DNA from: Desertimonas flava
GTDB taxonomy: Bacteria > Actinomycetota > Acidimicrobiia > Acidimicrobiales > Ilumatobacteraceae
Reading direction: 5' to 3'
Length of the DNA stretch: 64,000 nt
Assembly: GCF_003426815.1 (NCBI RefSeq)
Contig: NZ_QKYK01000009.1
Coordinates: 115,781 to 179,780, forward strand
Of this stretch, positions 34,921 through 42,942 are shown piece by piece. The number at the start of each line of letters is the position of its first letter. Positions within the stretch are counted from its first letter, which is position 1. The notes under the pieces were generated by a model that was not told where the DNA came from, did no database searches, and saw only the letters and a list, made by a program, of their open reading frames with translations. A program made the translations under genes and the position numbers.

Positions 34921-35765
34921 TCACGTTGCGAGTAACGGGTCCACGAGAGTGGCCACCTCCTCCAGCGCTGCCTGGTACTGCTCGGGCACGCGGCCGACGA
35001 GGCCGGCTCGCTCGACGAGCACTTCCCACGATCGCTGGCGCAGCTCACCGAGCGCCCTGACTGCATTAGCGACCGGGCGTAGTTCGGCCTGCCGGTGAGC
35101 CGCCGTTGCGGTGATCGCCGCGATGAGCTCTTCGTCGCTGGGACGGTGTCGACGAGCGAGCACGACGATGTCAGCGACATCGCGTTCGCGCGTGTTCGTG
35201 TCCCCGCGCTCGATGAGGGTCCGATCTTCTCGGCGAGCACGGTGGGAATCGGGTAGCCGCGCAGCGTGAACGAGCTGTCCAACAGGCTGGGGCAGTCGAC
35301 CTCGATCGGCGCGGGTGTCACCGGGTCACCGACGCTGAGATCGACGCGCAGCAGGATCTTGGCTCGATCAACCGCCGCCGGCATGGTGACGCGGACACCG
35401 CCGTATGTGGCGTCGTCACGAATCGTCGTGGTGGCGATCTGGTCGACGGCGAACTCGACGCCGTCCGGCACTTCGATCCGCGCGATCTCGGCGACCATGC
35501 CTGAGACCGAGGCCTCGTCGTTCGAGATTCGGCGACCGAGGAGATCGATGTCCTGCGTGGCTCGACGTGCCTCGTACGCGACGAGCAACATCCCGCCCTT
35601 CAGAATCAGGTGATCCCGAAAGCTCGAGCGCGACAGCCGGTAGCGGAAGCGTTCGTGCACGTACCAGACGAGCAGCTCTTGTGTTCCCACCCGCTCGACG
35701 CGGGCACGACGCTGCAGCTCGAGGTACGCGTGTCCGCCAGGCGTCGCGTGCGTGGGTCGGTTCAT
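34921..35765 (-). pseudogene. AbiEii toxin (nucleotidyltransferase), frameshifted
   Basis: Toxin half of a type IV-like AbiE system. The N-terminal frame encodes LKGGMLLVAYEARRATQDIDLLG, the GG and DxD nucleotidyltransferase core, and continues to PTVLAEKI at about 35223. The expected continuation (RTLIERGDTNTRERDVADIVVLARRH...) is present only in the next frame and runs to a stop at 34921. One missing base near 35221-35223 explains this. In the original frame the protein runs on in unrelated low-complexity residues. The 4-bp ATGA overlap with the antitoxin is intact. Sequencing error cannot be excluded. Confidence 0.85.
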
Positions 35766-36364
35766 GCCATCAACAGCTGCAGGTCGGCGACGAGACTGCG
35801 ATCGGTTCCGAGCGCGCGGGCGTACTCGAGCAGCAGCGGCAACTGCGCGTCGCGTCGACGGAGGTAGCGACGCAACGCGTGGGCGGCCGCGTCGGCGCCG
35901 ACCTGGTGCCGCAACCGGTGCGCATCGACGATCGTTCGCTCCCGGTCGGTGATCCAGAATCCCTCGTCGTCGTCGACGTCGACGCGAACGCGGCCGACGT
36001 CGAACGTCCTGTCGTTGAACACGTGGACCGCCGTGGGCGGGTGGTCGATCATCGGGCGAGTCGTCCCCTTGCGGACAGCCAAATGGACGTGCGCCGGGAC
36101 GTGGTCGGTCAGATCCCAGTACGCCAGCGCCGAGTCGAGGCAGATCATCCCACTCGGGGCACGATAGGAGACGGTGACGAAGTCGATCGCTTCGCCACCA
36201 GCACGTTCGGACAGCTGGTAGATGCCGCGCGAGAGCGCGATCAGGTCGCCTGCGTCCCGCAGCTCGTAGAGGTCACGCCAGGAGAGCCCAGCTTCACGGG
36301 CCTCGGCGGCACGAAACACCGGCCGGATGCTTCGCAAGCGCTCGATGCGCTCCTCTCTTCGCAT
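35762..36364 (-). CDS. AbiEi-family antitoxin / transcriptional regulator
   Basis: 200 residues from ATG at 36364. The winged-helix N-terminus is RPVFRAAEAREAGLSWRDLYELRDAGDLIALSRGIYQL, the usual AbiEi pattern, followed by the C-terminal antitoxin domain (SGMICLDSALAYWDLTDHVPAHVHLAVRKGT...). It neutralises AbiEii and represses the pair by binding inverted repeats upstream; a matching inverted repeat is at 36364-36412. The frame extends to a GTG at 36382 but that lies inside the operator. Confidence 0.88.
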   Translation of the reverse strand: MRREERIERLRSIRPVFRAAEAREAGLSWRDLYELRDAGDLIALSRGIYQLSERAGGEAIDFVTVSYRAPSGMICLDSALAYWDLTDHVPAHVHLAVRKGTTRPMIDHPPTAVHVFNDRTFDVGRVRVDVDDDEGFWITDRERTIVDAHRLRHQVGADAAAHALRRYLRRRDAQLPLLLEYARALGTDRSLVADLQLLMA

Positions 36365-36412
36365 GTATGAAACTGTACACACATAGCCACATCACATGTG
36401 TGGTTTCATACA
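36364..36412. promoter_or_regulatory. AbiE operator (inverted repeat)
   Basis: TGTATGAAAC (36364-36373) and GTTTCATACA (36403-36412) are perfect 10-base arms; CACACAT/ATGTGTG inside extends the symmetry with a 4-base offset. The start codon of the antitoxin touches the left arm. Confidence 0.75.
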
Positions 36413-36457
36413 CGCGATCGGAGGGCGATCCGCGTCTAGGTGTTTGGCGCGACTGCT

Positions 36458-36474
36458 GACAAACCGCAGACAAA
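36458..36474. repeat. Two phased GACAAA repeats (right arm-type candidate)
   Basis: GACAAA starts at 36458 and 36469, 11 bp apart and in the same orientation as the left set at 34850-34878. Confidence 0.55.
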
Positions 36475-36504
36475 CGGGTCTTCCGGCGACTTCGTGCGCT
36501 CGTA

Positions 36505-36564
36505 GAAAGCACAATGACCAGGGCAGAAGCCCTGGTCAGTCTGGTGTCGGAGGGGGGACTTGAA
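36505..36564. repeat. Right direct repeat of the tRNA-Leu island
   Basis: Overlaps the 3' end of the intact tRNA-Leu gene and its downstream hairpin; pairs with 34661-34718. Confidence 0.92.
36516..36537 (-). terminator. tRNA-Leu terminator hairpin
   Basis: GACCAGGGC, AGAA loop, GCCCTGGTC, starting 5 bp after the tRNA 3' end. On the minus strand it is followed by a partly T-rich stretch (ATTGTGCTTTCT). Confidence 0.7.
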
Positions 36565-36628
36565 CCCCCACGGGAAAATATCCCACTAGCACCTCAAGCT
36601 AGCGCGTCTGCCATTCCGCCACTCCGAC
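36542..36628 (-). tRNA. tRNA-Leu (anticodon GAG)
   Basis: 87 nt with encoded CCA (36544-36542). The acceptor stem pairs GTCGGAG with CTCCGAC, the discriminator is A, the anticodon loop is TTGAGGT, the variable arm is long (class II: TGGGATATTTTCCCG), and the T arm is GGGGGTTCAAGTCCCCC. It decodes CUC/CUU. Its 3' half is the integration target of the AbiE island. Confidence 0.97.
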
Positions 36629-36653
36629 GTGGCTGTGCAACGTTACCTGCGAG

Positions 36654-36896
36654 CTACTCGCGCACCAACAGGAAACCGAGAGCGATCACCGTGATGATCC
36701 ACACCAGGGCGAACACGAACGTGATGCGATTGAGGTTGCGTTCGGCTGCCGAGGAACCGAGCGCCGCGCCGCCGCCGCCGCCGAACATGTCCGACAGACC
36801 GCCGCCCCGACCGCTGTGCATGAGGATGCCGGCGATCATGGCAACCATGGACACCACGTTGATGACCAGCACGAGGTAGAGCATGACGTCACGCAC
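36654..36896 (-). CDS. secG: Preprotein translocase subunit SecG
   Basis: 80-residue membrane protein of the SecYEG channel. Two helices (MLYLVLVINVVSMVAMIAGILM and ITFVFALVWIITVIALGFLLV) flank the cytosolic loop SGRGGGLSDMFGGGGGAALGSS, the SecG signature. ATG at 36896. In many genomes it follows tpiA; here it stands between a tRNA and a peptide-transport operon. Confidence 0.94.
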   Translation of the reverse strand: MRDVMLYLVLVINVVSMVAMIAGILMHSGRGGGLSDMFGGGGGAALGSSAAERNLNRITFVFALVWIITVIALGFLLVRE

Positions 36897-36938
36897 GGCC
36901 GGAAACTCTATCGGCGGGACCCGGCGACCAGGCGGAGA

Positions 36939-37970
36939 TCAGACGACATCGACGACCTTGGCGAAGTGGCAGGCGACGGGGTGCCCGTTGCCGCGATCGA
37001 CGAGCGCCGGCTCCTCGAGGGCGCAAACGTCCTGGGCGATCGGGCAGCGGGTCCGGAAGCGGCAACCCGACGGCGGGGCGATCGGGCTCGGAACGTCGCC
37101 CTCGAGTTTGATGCGCTGACGCGAACGCTCCCGATCCGGATCGGGGATCGGGATCGCCGACAGCAGGGCCTGCGTGTACGGGTGGGCGGGGGCACCGAAG
37201 ATCTGGTCACGCGTGCCGGTCTCGACGATCTTGCCCAGATACATCACGGCGACACGGTCGGAGATGTGGCGCACCACCGAGAGGTCGTGGGCGATGAAGA
37301 GGTACGTGAGGCCGAGCTCGTCCTGGAGACGTTGGAGCAGGTTGACGACGCCGGCCTGGATGCTCACGTCGAGCGCCGACACCGGCTCGTCGAGCACGAT
37401 CAGGCGGGGCTCGACGGCGAGGGCCCTGGCGATGCCGACCCGCTGCCGCTGGCCGCCGGAGAACTGATGCGGATAGCGCGTGGCGTGCTCGGGCGACAGA
37501 CCGACCAGAGTGAGCAGCTCCGCCACGCGCTTGGCGGCGACCTCCTTGGACATGCCCCGGTGCACGCGCAATGCCTCGCCGATCGCCACTTCCACCGTCT
37601 TGCGCGGGTTGAGCGACGCGTACGGGTCCTGGAAGACGATCTGGCAGCGCTGCCGGAACTCGATGAGCTGATCACCCTTCAGGGAGCGGACGTCGCGTCC
37701 GTCGAACTCGACGGATCCCGACGTCGCCTCGATGAGGCGCAGGACGAGCCGGCCGGTGGTGGACTTCCCGCAGCCCGACTCCCCCACCAACCCGAGCGTC
37801 TCGCCGAACCCGACCTCGAACGACACACCGGACACGGCATGGACGAGGGCCATCGTGCGGCCGAACACACCGCCACGGACCGGGAACTCCTTCACGAGGT
37901 CCCGGACGCTCAGCAGCGGTCGGGCCGACGGCACCGCGGCGGGCGACGGCACGACGTCGAGCGCCGTCAC
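36939..37970 (-). CDS. Peptide ABC transporter ATP-binding protein (DppF/OppF-like)
   Basis: 343 residues. Walker A is [17 protein letters not shown], the Q-loop is [14 protein letters not shown], the signature is [15 protein letters not shown], and Walker B is [16 protein letters not shown]. The C-terminal Cys-rich oligopeptide-transporter extension ([16 protein letters not shown]) fits a [4Fe-4S]-type motif seen in DppD/DppF. GTG start at 37970 overlaps the stop of the preceding gene by 4 bp. Last gene of the first dpp operon. Confidence 0.93.
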   Translation of the reverse strand: MTALDVVPSPAAVPSARPLLSVRDLVKEFPVRGGVFGRTMALVHAVSGVSFEVGFGETLGLVGESGCGKSTTGRLVLRLIEATSGSVEFDGRDVRSLKGDQLIEFRQRCQIVFQDPYASLNPRKTVEVAIGEALRVHRGMSKEVAAKRVAELLTLVGLSPEHATRYPHQFSGGQRQRVGIARALAVEPRLIVLDEPVSALDVSIQAGVVNLLQRLQDELGLTYLFIAHDLSVVRHISDRVAVMYLGKIVETGTRDQIFGAPAHPYTQALLSAIPIPDPDRERSRQRIKLEGDVPSPIAPPSGCRFRTRCPIAQDVCALEEPALVDRGNGHPVACHFAKVVDVV

Positions 37971-39037
37971 GATCCCACCTCGGCGTCGGAGCGGGAGACG
38001 CCGCCGACCAGCTCCTCGGCGAAGTGGCACGCCGAGCGGTGGTCGCCGGAGCCGATCACGCGCAGCTCAGGGACGTCGGTGCGGCACACCTCGCGGCCGT
38101 TCGAGTGATCACAGCGCGGGTGGAACGCACAGCCGGGCGGGAGCTTCAGCAACGACGGCGGAGCTCCACGGATGGGCAGCAGCTCCTCGTCGCCGACGTC
38201 GTCGAGCCGGGGCAACGACGCCAGAAGGCCCAGCGTGTAGGGGTGCCGCGTCTCGTAGAAGAGCTCGTGGGCGTCGCCGGTCTCCACCTGCTTGCCGCCG
38301 TACATCACCATCACGCGGTCGGCCAGCCCAGCGACCACGCCGAGGTCGTGCGTGATCAGCATGATCGCCGAGTCGACCTCGTCCTTGATCTCCATCAGCA
38401 CGTCGAGCACCTGGGCCTGCACGGTGACGTCGAGGGCCGTCGTCGGCTCGTCGGCGATGAGGAGGTCGGGGTTGCACGAGATCGCCATGGCGATCATCGC
38501 CCGCTGGCGCATACCGCCCGAGAACTCGTGCGGGTGCATGTTGGCCCGGCGCTCGGGCTGCGGGATGCCGACCAGGCCGAGCACCTCGACGGCCTTGGCC
38601 CATGCGTCGGAGCGATTGAGGCCCCGATGCTGGCGGACCATCTCGGCGATCTGCTTGCCGACCCGATGGACGGGATTCAGCGCCGACAGCGGATCCTGGA
38701 AGATCATCGCGATCTCCCCGCCACGCACCTGCCGCATGCGTTGGGGACCAGCGGTCAGGAGGTTCTCGCCCTTCCAGAAGATGCCGTCGCCCTCGATGAT
38801 GGCCGGCGGCGAGGGCAGCAGACCGAGAATGCTCATCGCGGTGACGGACTTGCCTGAGCCCGACTCCCCCACGATGGCCAGCACCTCGCCGCGTCGCACG
38901 TCGAACGACACGCCGTCCACGGCGCGGACCAGTCCGGCGTCGGTGTCGAACGTCGTCCGCAGATTGCGCACCGACAGCAGGACGTCGGAGCCGGCGGGCG
39001 TCGTCGACTCGGGCACGGGCACGGTGTCCACGCTCAT
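37967..39037 (-). CDS. Peptide ABC transporter ATP-binding protein (DppD/OppD-like)
   Basis: 356 residues. Walker [20 protein letters not shown]-loop [15 protein letters not shown], signature [15 protein letters not shown], Walker [18 protein letters not shown]-loop [15 protein letters not shown], and the C-terminal PGCAFHPRC extension. It overlaps the permease gene by 4 bp (ATGA). It pairs with the DppF-like subunit as the two ATPases of one importer. Confidence 0.93.
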   Translation of the reverse strand: MSVDTVPVPESTTPAGSDVLLSVRNLRTTFDTDAGLVRAVDGVSFDVRRGEVLAIVGESGSGKSVTAMSILGLLPSPPAIIEGDGIFWKGENLLTAGPQRMRQVRGGEIAMIFQDPLSALNPVHRVGKQIAEMVRQHRGLNRSDAWAKAVEVLGLVGIPQPERRANMHPHEFSGGMRQRAMIAMAISCNPDLLIADEPTTALDVTVQAQVLDVLMEIKDEVDSAIMLITHDLGVVAGLADRVMVMYGGKQVETGDAHELFYETRHPYTLGLLASLPRLDDVGDEELLPIRGAPPSLLKLPPGCAFHPRCDHSNGREVCRTDVPELRVIGSGDHRSACHFAEELVGGVSRSDAEVGS

Positions 39038-39936
39038 TGCTTCAACCTCGGGTCGAGGGCGTCGCGCAGCCCGTCACCGACGAACAGGAACGCCAAGACG
39101 GTGAGGGCGATGGCGCCTCCCGGGAAGAACAGCAGGTGCGGTTCGTTGGCCAGGTTGCCCTTGCCCTCCGCCACCATCAAGCCCCAGGCCGGCGTGGGAG
39201 ACTGGACACCCGCACCGAGGAACGACAGCGCCGCCTCGGTGAGGATGGCCCCGCCGATCGCCAACGTGCCGTAGACGATGATCGGTTGGATGGCGTTGGG
39301 AAGGATGTGGCGGTACATGATGCGCGTCCGGCCGAGTCCGAGGGCCCGGGCCGCTTCGACGAACTCCTGGTTCTTGAGGGAGATGTACGACGAGCGCACG
39401 ACACGCGCCACGGCCAGCCAGCCGGTGAGCCCGATCACCAGGATGAGCGAGTTCTCGCTCCGTCCGAACACGACCGCGACGGAGATGGCGAGCACGATGT
39501 AGGGAATGGCGAGGAACACGTCGGTGAGCCGCATCAGCAGGTTGTCGATCACCCCGCCGAAGTAGCCGGCGGTAGAGCCGAGAAGCACGCCGATCACCAT
39601 CGACATCAGCGTGGCGAGGAAACCGATCTTCAAGGAGACGCGAGCCCCGTACACGACGCGGGTGAACATGTCCCGACCCAGGCGATCGGTGCCGAACCAG
39701 TGATCGCGCGACGGGCCGAATCGTCGGTCGGGTCCCGTCGCCGAGTAGCTGTACGAGGTGATCAGCGGTGCGAAGATCGCCGCCAACACCAGGATGGCGA
39801 TGATCACCAGCCCGACGACCGCCAACCGGTTGCGGGCGAATCGCCGCCACGTCGCGCCTCTCGCGGGAGTGGGCGCGACATCACCGAGCGGGGCCTCGTC
39901 GGGCTGCACGGTGGGGAGACTGATCAGGTCCGTCAT
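39034..39936 (-). CDS. Peptide ABC transporter permease (DppC-like)
   Basis: 300 residues from ATG at 39936. A cytosolic N-tail, then RLAVVGLVIIAILVLAAIFAPLI, then HWFGTDRLGRDMFTRVVYGARVSL (typical of DppC), several more helices, and the EAA loop EFVEAARALGLGRTRIMYRHILPNAI. It ends GDGLRDALDPRLK. Overlaps both neighbours by 4 bp. The frame remains open upstream but that part is shadow of dppB. Confidence 0.94.
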   Translation of the reverse strand: MTDLISLPTVQPDEAPLGDVAPTPARGATWRRFARNRLAVVGLVIIAILVLAAIFAPLITSYSYSATGPDRRFGPSRDHWFGTDRLGRDMFTRVVYGARVSLKIGFLATLMSMVIGVLLGSTAGYFGGVIDNLLMRLTDVFLAIPYIVLAISVAVVFGRSENSLILVIGLTGWLAVARVVRSSYISLKNQEFVEAARALGLGRTRIMYRHILPNAIQPIIVYGTLAIGGAILTEAALSFLGAGVQSPTPAWGLMVAEGKGNLANEPHLLFFPGGAIALTVLAFLFVGDGLRDALDPRLKQ

Positions 39937-40934
39937 GCGCTCTCCCCCAGCCGGATTCGAGGGTCGATCCAGGCGTACGACAAGTCGACGAGCAGGTTGA
40001 TCAGACCGAACACGATCACGACGACGAGCGTGAACCCGAGGATGACCGGCAGGTCGCGTCGCCCGACGGAATCGGCGATCTGGGAGCCGAGGCCCGGCCA
40101 CGAGAACACCGTCTCGGTGAGGATCGCCGCGCCGATGGCGGTGCCGAAGTTGATGCCGATCAAGGTCACCACCGGAATCAACGCATTGCGCAGTCCGTGA
40201 CGGCGGATGATCGTGCGCTCGGCGAGGCCCTTGGAACGAGCGGTGCGCATGAAGTCCATGTTGAGCACCTCGAGCATCGAACCACGAGTCATCCGGGCTG
40301 TCGTCGCCGCCGTGACCGCGGCGAGCACGATCGCGGGGAGGATCAGGTATCGCCACTGGTCCCCCGTCGGGATGATGAAGGCGAACCACGAGTCGGGCCC
40401 GAGGCGCGACGTCCGCAACCGAGCCCACTGCGGCCAGTCGTGCTTCTCGGGATAGACCGCGAAGAAGTACTGGAGAACGAACCCGAGCACGAAGACGGGG
40501 ATCGCCGAGGCCAGCGCGGTGAGGAACGTCGTGATCCGATCGAGGACGGAATATCGCTTGACGGCGGAGATCAAGCCGACGCTGATACCGACGACGATGT
40601 CGATCAGCGTGGCCCAGATCGCCAGGCGAATGCTGCGCGGAGCCTTCTCGCCGAGCATGTCGTTGACGCTGCGATTGTTGACGAACGAGGTGCCGAGATC
40701 CCAGCGGATCGTGCGCCGCCAGAAGTTCCAGAACTGCTCCCACAGGGGCTGATCGAGGCCGTAGCGATGTCTCGCATCCGCCAAGGTCTGGGGGTTGACG
40801 TTGCGATTGGCGCCGCCGGCCAGCAACGTCGCCGGATCGCCGGGTAGCACGAAGTACAGCAGGAACAGGAACGAGAGCGCGAAGAAGACCGTTGGGATGA
40901 GGAGCAGCAGGCGCCGGATGATGTAGCTGATCAC
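39933..40934 (-). CDS. Peptide ABC transporter permease (DppB-like)
   Basis: 333 residues, typical length for DppB. First helix IIRRLLLLIPTVFFALSFLFLLYFVLPGDP, EAA loop MDFMRTARSKGLAERTIIRRHGLRNALIP, final helix and SYAWIDPRIRLG. It is separated from the binding-protein gene by a strong hairpin (40952-40983), so permease/ATPase levels are likely lower than those of the binding protein. Confidence 0.94.
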   Translation of the reverse strand: MISYIIRRLLLLIPTVFFALSFLFLLYFVLPGDPATLLAGGANRNVNPQTLADARHRYGLDQPLWEQFWNFWRRTIRWDLGTSFVNNRSVNDMLGEKAPRSIRLAIWATLIDIVVGISVGLISAVKRYSVLDRITTFLTALASAIPVFVLGFVLQYFFAVYPEKHDWPQWARLRTSRLGPDSWFAFIIPTGDQWRYLILPAIVLAAVTAATTARMTRGSMLEVLNMDFMRTARSKGLAERTIIRRHGLRNALIPVVTLIGINFGTAIGAAILTETVFSWPGLGSQIADSVGRRDLPVILGFTLVVVIVFGLINLLVDLSYAWIDPRIRLGESA

Positions 40935-40951
40935 GGGAGAGGCCGGTTCGT

Positions 40952-40983
40952 GCTCGGGGCGGGGCTGGCGCCCCGCCCCGAGC
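40952..40983 (-). terminator. Intra-operon attenuating hairpin in dpp operon 1
   Basis: Perfect 13-base arms GCTCGGGGCGGGG and CCCCGCCCCGAGC with a 6-base loop, between the binding-protein stop (41017) and dppB start (40934). No T-run. Likely a partial terminator or 3' stabiliser, as is common after periplasmic-binding-protein genes. Confidence 0.75.
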
Positions 40984-41016
40984 CATCAGTCATGAGTTGT
41001 CAGACGGTCGTTCTCG

Positions 41017-42720
41017 TCACTCGACGATGGTGATCCGTTCCCACGGGATGAGCATGAGCGGTGACTGCGTGAAGCCCTGCAGGCGCTCGGCGTTGAAGGC
41101 GTAGTCGCCACGGTAGAACAGCAGCGGGATGGCGCCGATCTGGGTGTTGAGGAGCAGCTCTTCAGCCTGGTTGAACAGCGAGTCGCGAGTCTCCTCGTCG
41201 GTCGTGGCCTTGGCCTCGTCGACGAGGGCGTCGAATTCGTCGTTGATGAAGCCGTAGTTGTTGCCGTTCAGGGCGTCGCTGTGGAACAGGTCGTACATGA
41301 AGTTGTCGTACGTCGGGTAGTCGGCGATCCAGCCCGAGCGGCAGATCACGCAGGAGCCATCCGCCATCGACGAGAAGTACGTCTCGGTCGTCAGCTCCTC
41401 ACCTTGGGCGTCGATGCCGATCTGCGACAGGTTGTCGACGATGATCGCGACGACGTCGCCGTGGACACCACCGGCGCCGTACTGGATCGGAAGCGGCTCG
41501 GTGAGCTCGTTGCCGGCCGCTACCCATTCGTCGAACGCCGCCTGGGCGGCCTCGGGGTCGTAGCCGCAGTAGCTGCAGAGGTCGGCCATGAAGCCGGGAA
41601 TGCCCTCGGGGACGATGCCGGTGGCAACCGAGCGGGCACCGTCGAACACCGCGTCGTTGATCGCCTCGCGGTCGATGGCCTGGGAGATCGCCTGCCGCAG
41701 CAGGAGATTGTCCGGTCCGCCGATCCGCGGGTCGCGGTCATTGATCTGGAAGTAGTACGAGCCCATGATCGGCACATCGGTCGTGGTGCCCCAGTTCTCC
41801 TGAGCCTCGGCCGTGCGACCCGACGGGATGCGGGCGGTGTCGCCCTCGCCGGCCTCGAGCGCGTTGTACGAGGTGTCGGCGTCGGCCGAGACCCGGAACT
41901 CGATGCGATCGGGGCGCTGGTCCCACGTGTCGCCGTTGAAGTCGCCGTCCCAGCTTTCGTTCTTGACGAGGACGATCACCTCGTCGCTGCGGGCCGACTC
42001 CATGGCGTACGGCCCGTTGCCGATCATCAGCTGGTTCTCGTAGTCGGCGCCGGCGGCGTCAGCCTCCTCGGGCATCGGGAAGAACAGCTGGAAGCCGGCA
42101 ACCGCGGGGAAGTTGGCGTACGGAGCCGAGAGCGTGACCGTGAGGGTCATCGCCTCGTCGTCGGCGACGACGCCCGACAGTTCGGTGGCCGCAGGCGGAG
42201 CCTCTTCAGGTCCTGTGCCGTCGGGGTCGGCCGAGAACATCTCGGCGCCCCCCTCGATGAAGTTCATCAGGTACGAGTAGTCGCCGGCCAGCATGGCGGC
42301 GCGCTCCCAGGAGCGCTTGAACGTGCTGGGCAGGATCGGCTCGCCGTTGGAGAACGCGAGGCCCTCGGCGATCTGGAACGTCCAGACCGAGGCGTCCTCG
42401 TTGGACTCGTACGACGTGGCGAGATCGGGGACGACGACGGGGCTCGACGGATCGGTGGAATCGATGTCGGTCAGACCGTCGTAGAGCGCGTTGATCACCT
42501 GGTAGGCGTCGAGCGTCGTGTTCAGCGCCGGGTCGATGTGCTCGGGCGGGTCGAGGGCGAATGTGCCCAGATCGATGAGCTCCCCGCCGCCACCGGCGGC
42601 GGCACCGCCTTCGGAACCGGGGGGTGCGGTGGTTGCGGCGGCGACGCTGCTGATGGCGATTGCCGCAGCAGACACACCGAGAACGGTGGCGAGCGTCTTG
42701 CTCGTTCGACGACTGGTCAC
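41017..42720 (-). CDS. Peptide ABC transporter substrate-binding protein (DppA/OppA-like)
   Basis: 567 residues. GTG start at 42720 with CAGGAGG nine bases upstream. Export signal SRRTSKTLATVLGVSAAAIAISSVAAA followed by an Ala/Gly/Ser linker; no lipobox Cys. The SBP_bac_5 fold is recognised by DPPEHIDPALNTTLDAYQVINALYDGL, SVWTFQIAEGLAFSNGEPILPSTFKRSWER and FFPMPEEAD. The first ~45 bases of the gene and its ribosome site are almost identical to those of the second operon's binding protein at 50181. The 222 bp upstream (42721-42942) have no gene. Confidence 0.93.
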   Translation of the reverse strand: MTSRRTSKTLATVLGVSAAAIAISSVAAATTAPPGSEGGAAAGGGGELIDLGTFALDPPEHIDPALNTTLDAYQVINALYDGLTDIDSTDPSSPVVVPDLATSYESNEDASVWTFQIAEGLAFSNGEPILPSTFKRSWERAAMLAGDYSYLMNFIEGGAEMFSADPDGTGPEEAPPAATELSGVVADDEAMTLTVTLSAPYANFPAVAGFQLFFPMPEEADAAGADYENQLMIGNGPYAMESARSDEVIVLVKNESWDGDFNGDTWDQRPDRIEFRVSADADTSYNALEAGEGDTARIPSGRTAEAQENWGTTTDVPIMGSYYFQINDRDPRIGGPDNLLLRQAISQAIDREAINDAVFDGARSVATGIVPEGIPGFMADLCSYCGYDPEAAQAAFDEWVAAGNELTEPLPIQYGAGGVHGDVVAIIVDNLSQIGIDAQGEELTTETYFSSMADGSCVICRSGWIADYPTYDNFMYDLFHSDALNGNNYGFINDEFDALVDEAKATTDEETRDSLFNQAEELLLNTQIGAIPLLFYRGDYAFNAERLQGFTQSPLMLIPWERITIVE

Positions 42721-42942
42721 GTCATCGACCTCCTGAATGTCGTTGTGGACCCACTCGATGATCAAGTGCGGAGAAGTGATTCGGCCAGCGTGTCGATCTC
42801 GACACGATCGCCGGCCAAAGGCCCTCCCCAGAACCCGAGGCGACGCAAAGTTACCAGCATCTCAAACTTCGGGAAAGCGAACGACCGCCGTGTGACCATC
42901 CTGGCAAATTTGTTCCAGCGGCCGATCACGCCTGCGTACGCG

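Larger units (their letters stand above)
34661..36564. mobile_element. 1.9-kb island integrated at tRNA-Leu, AbiE cargo, no integrase
   Basis: Bounded by the 58-60-bp direct repeats, the right one ending within the intact tRNA-Leu gene. The only genes inside are an AbiEi/AbiEii pair. Both ends hold GACAA repeats spaced exactly 11 bp apart (34851, 34862, 34873; 36458, 36469), like arm-type sites for a tyrosine integrase. No recombinase gene is present, so the element is either a decayed island or a satellite mobilised in trans. Confidence 0.8.
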
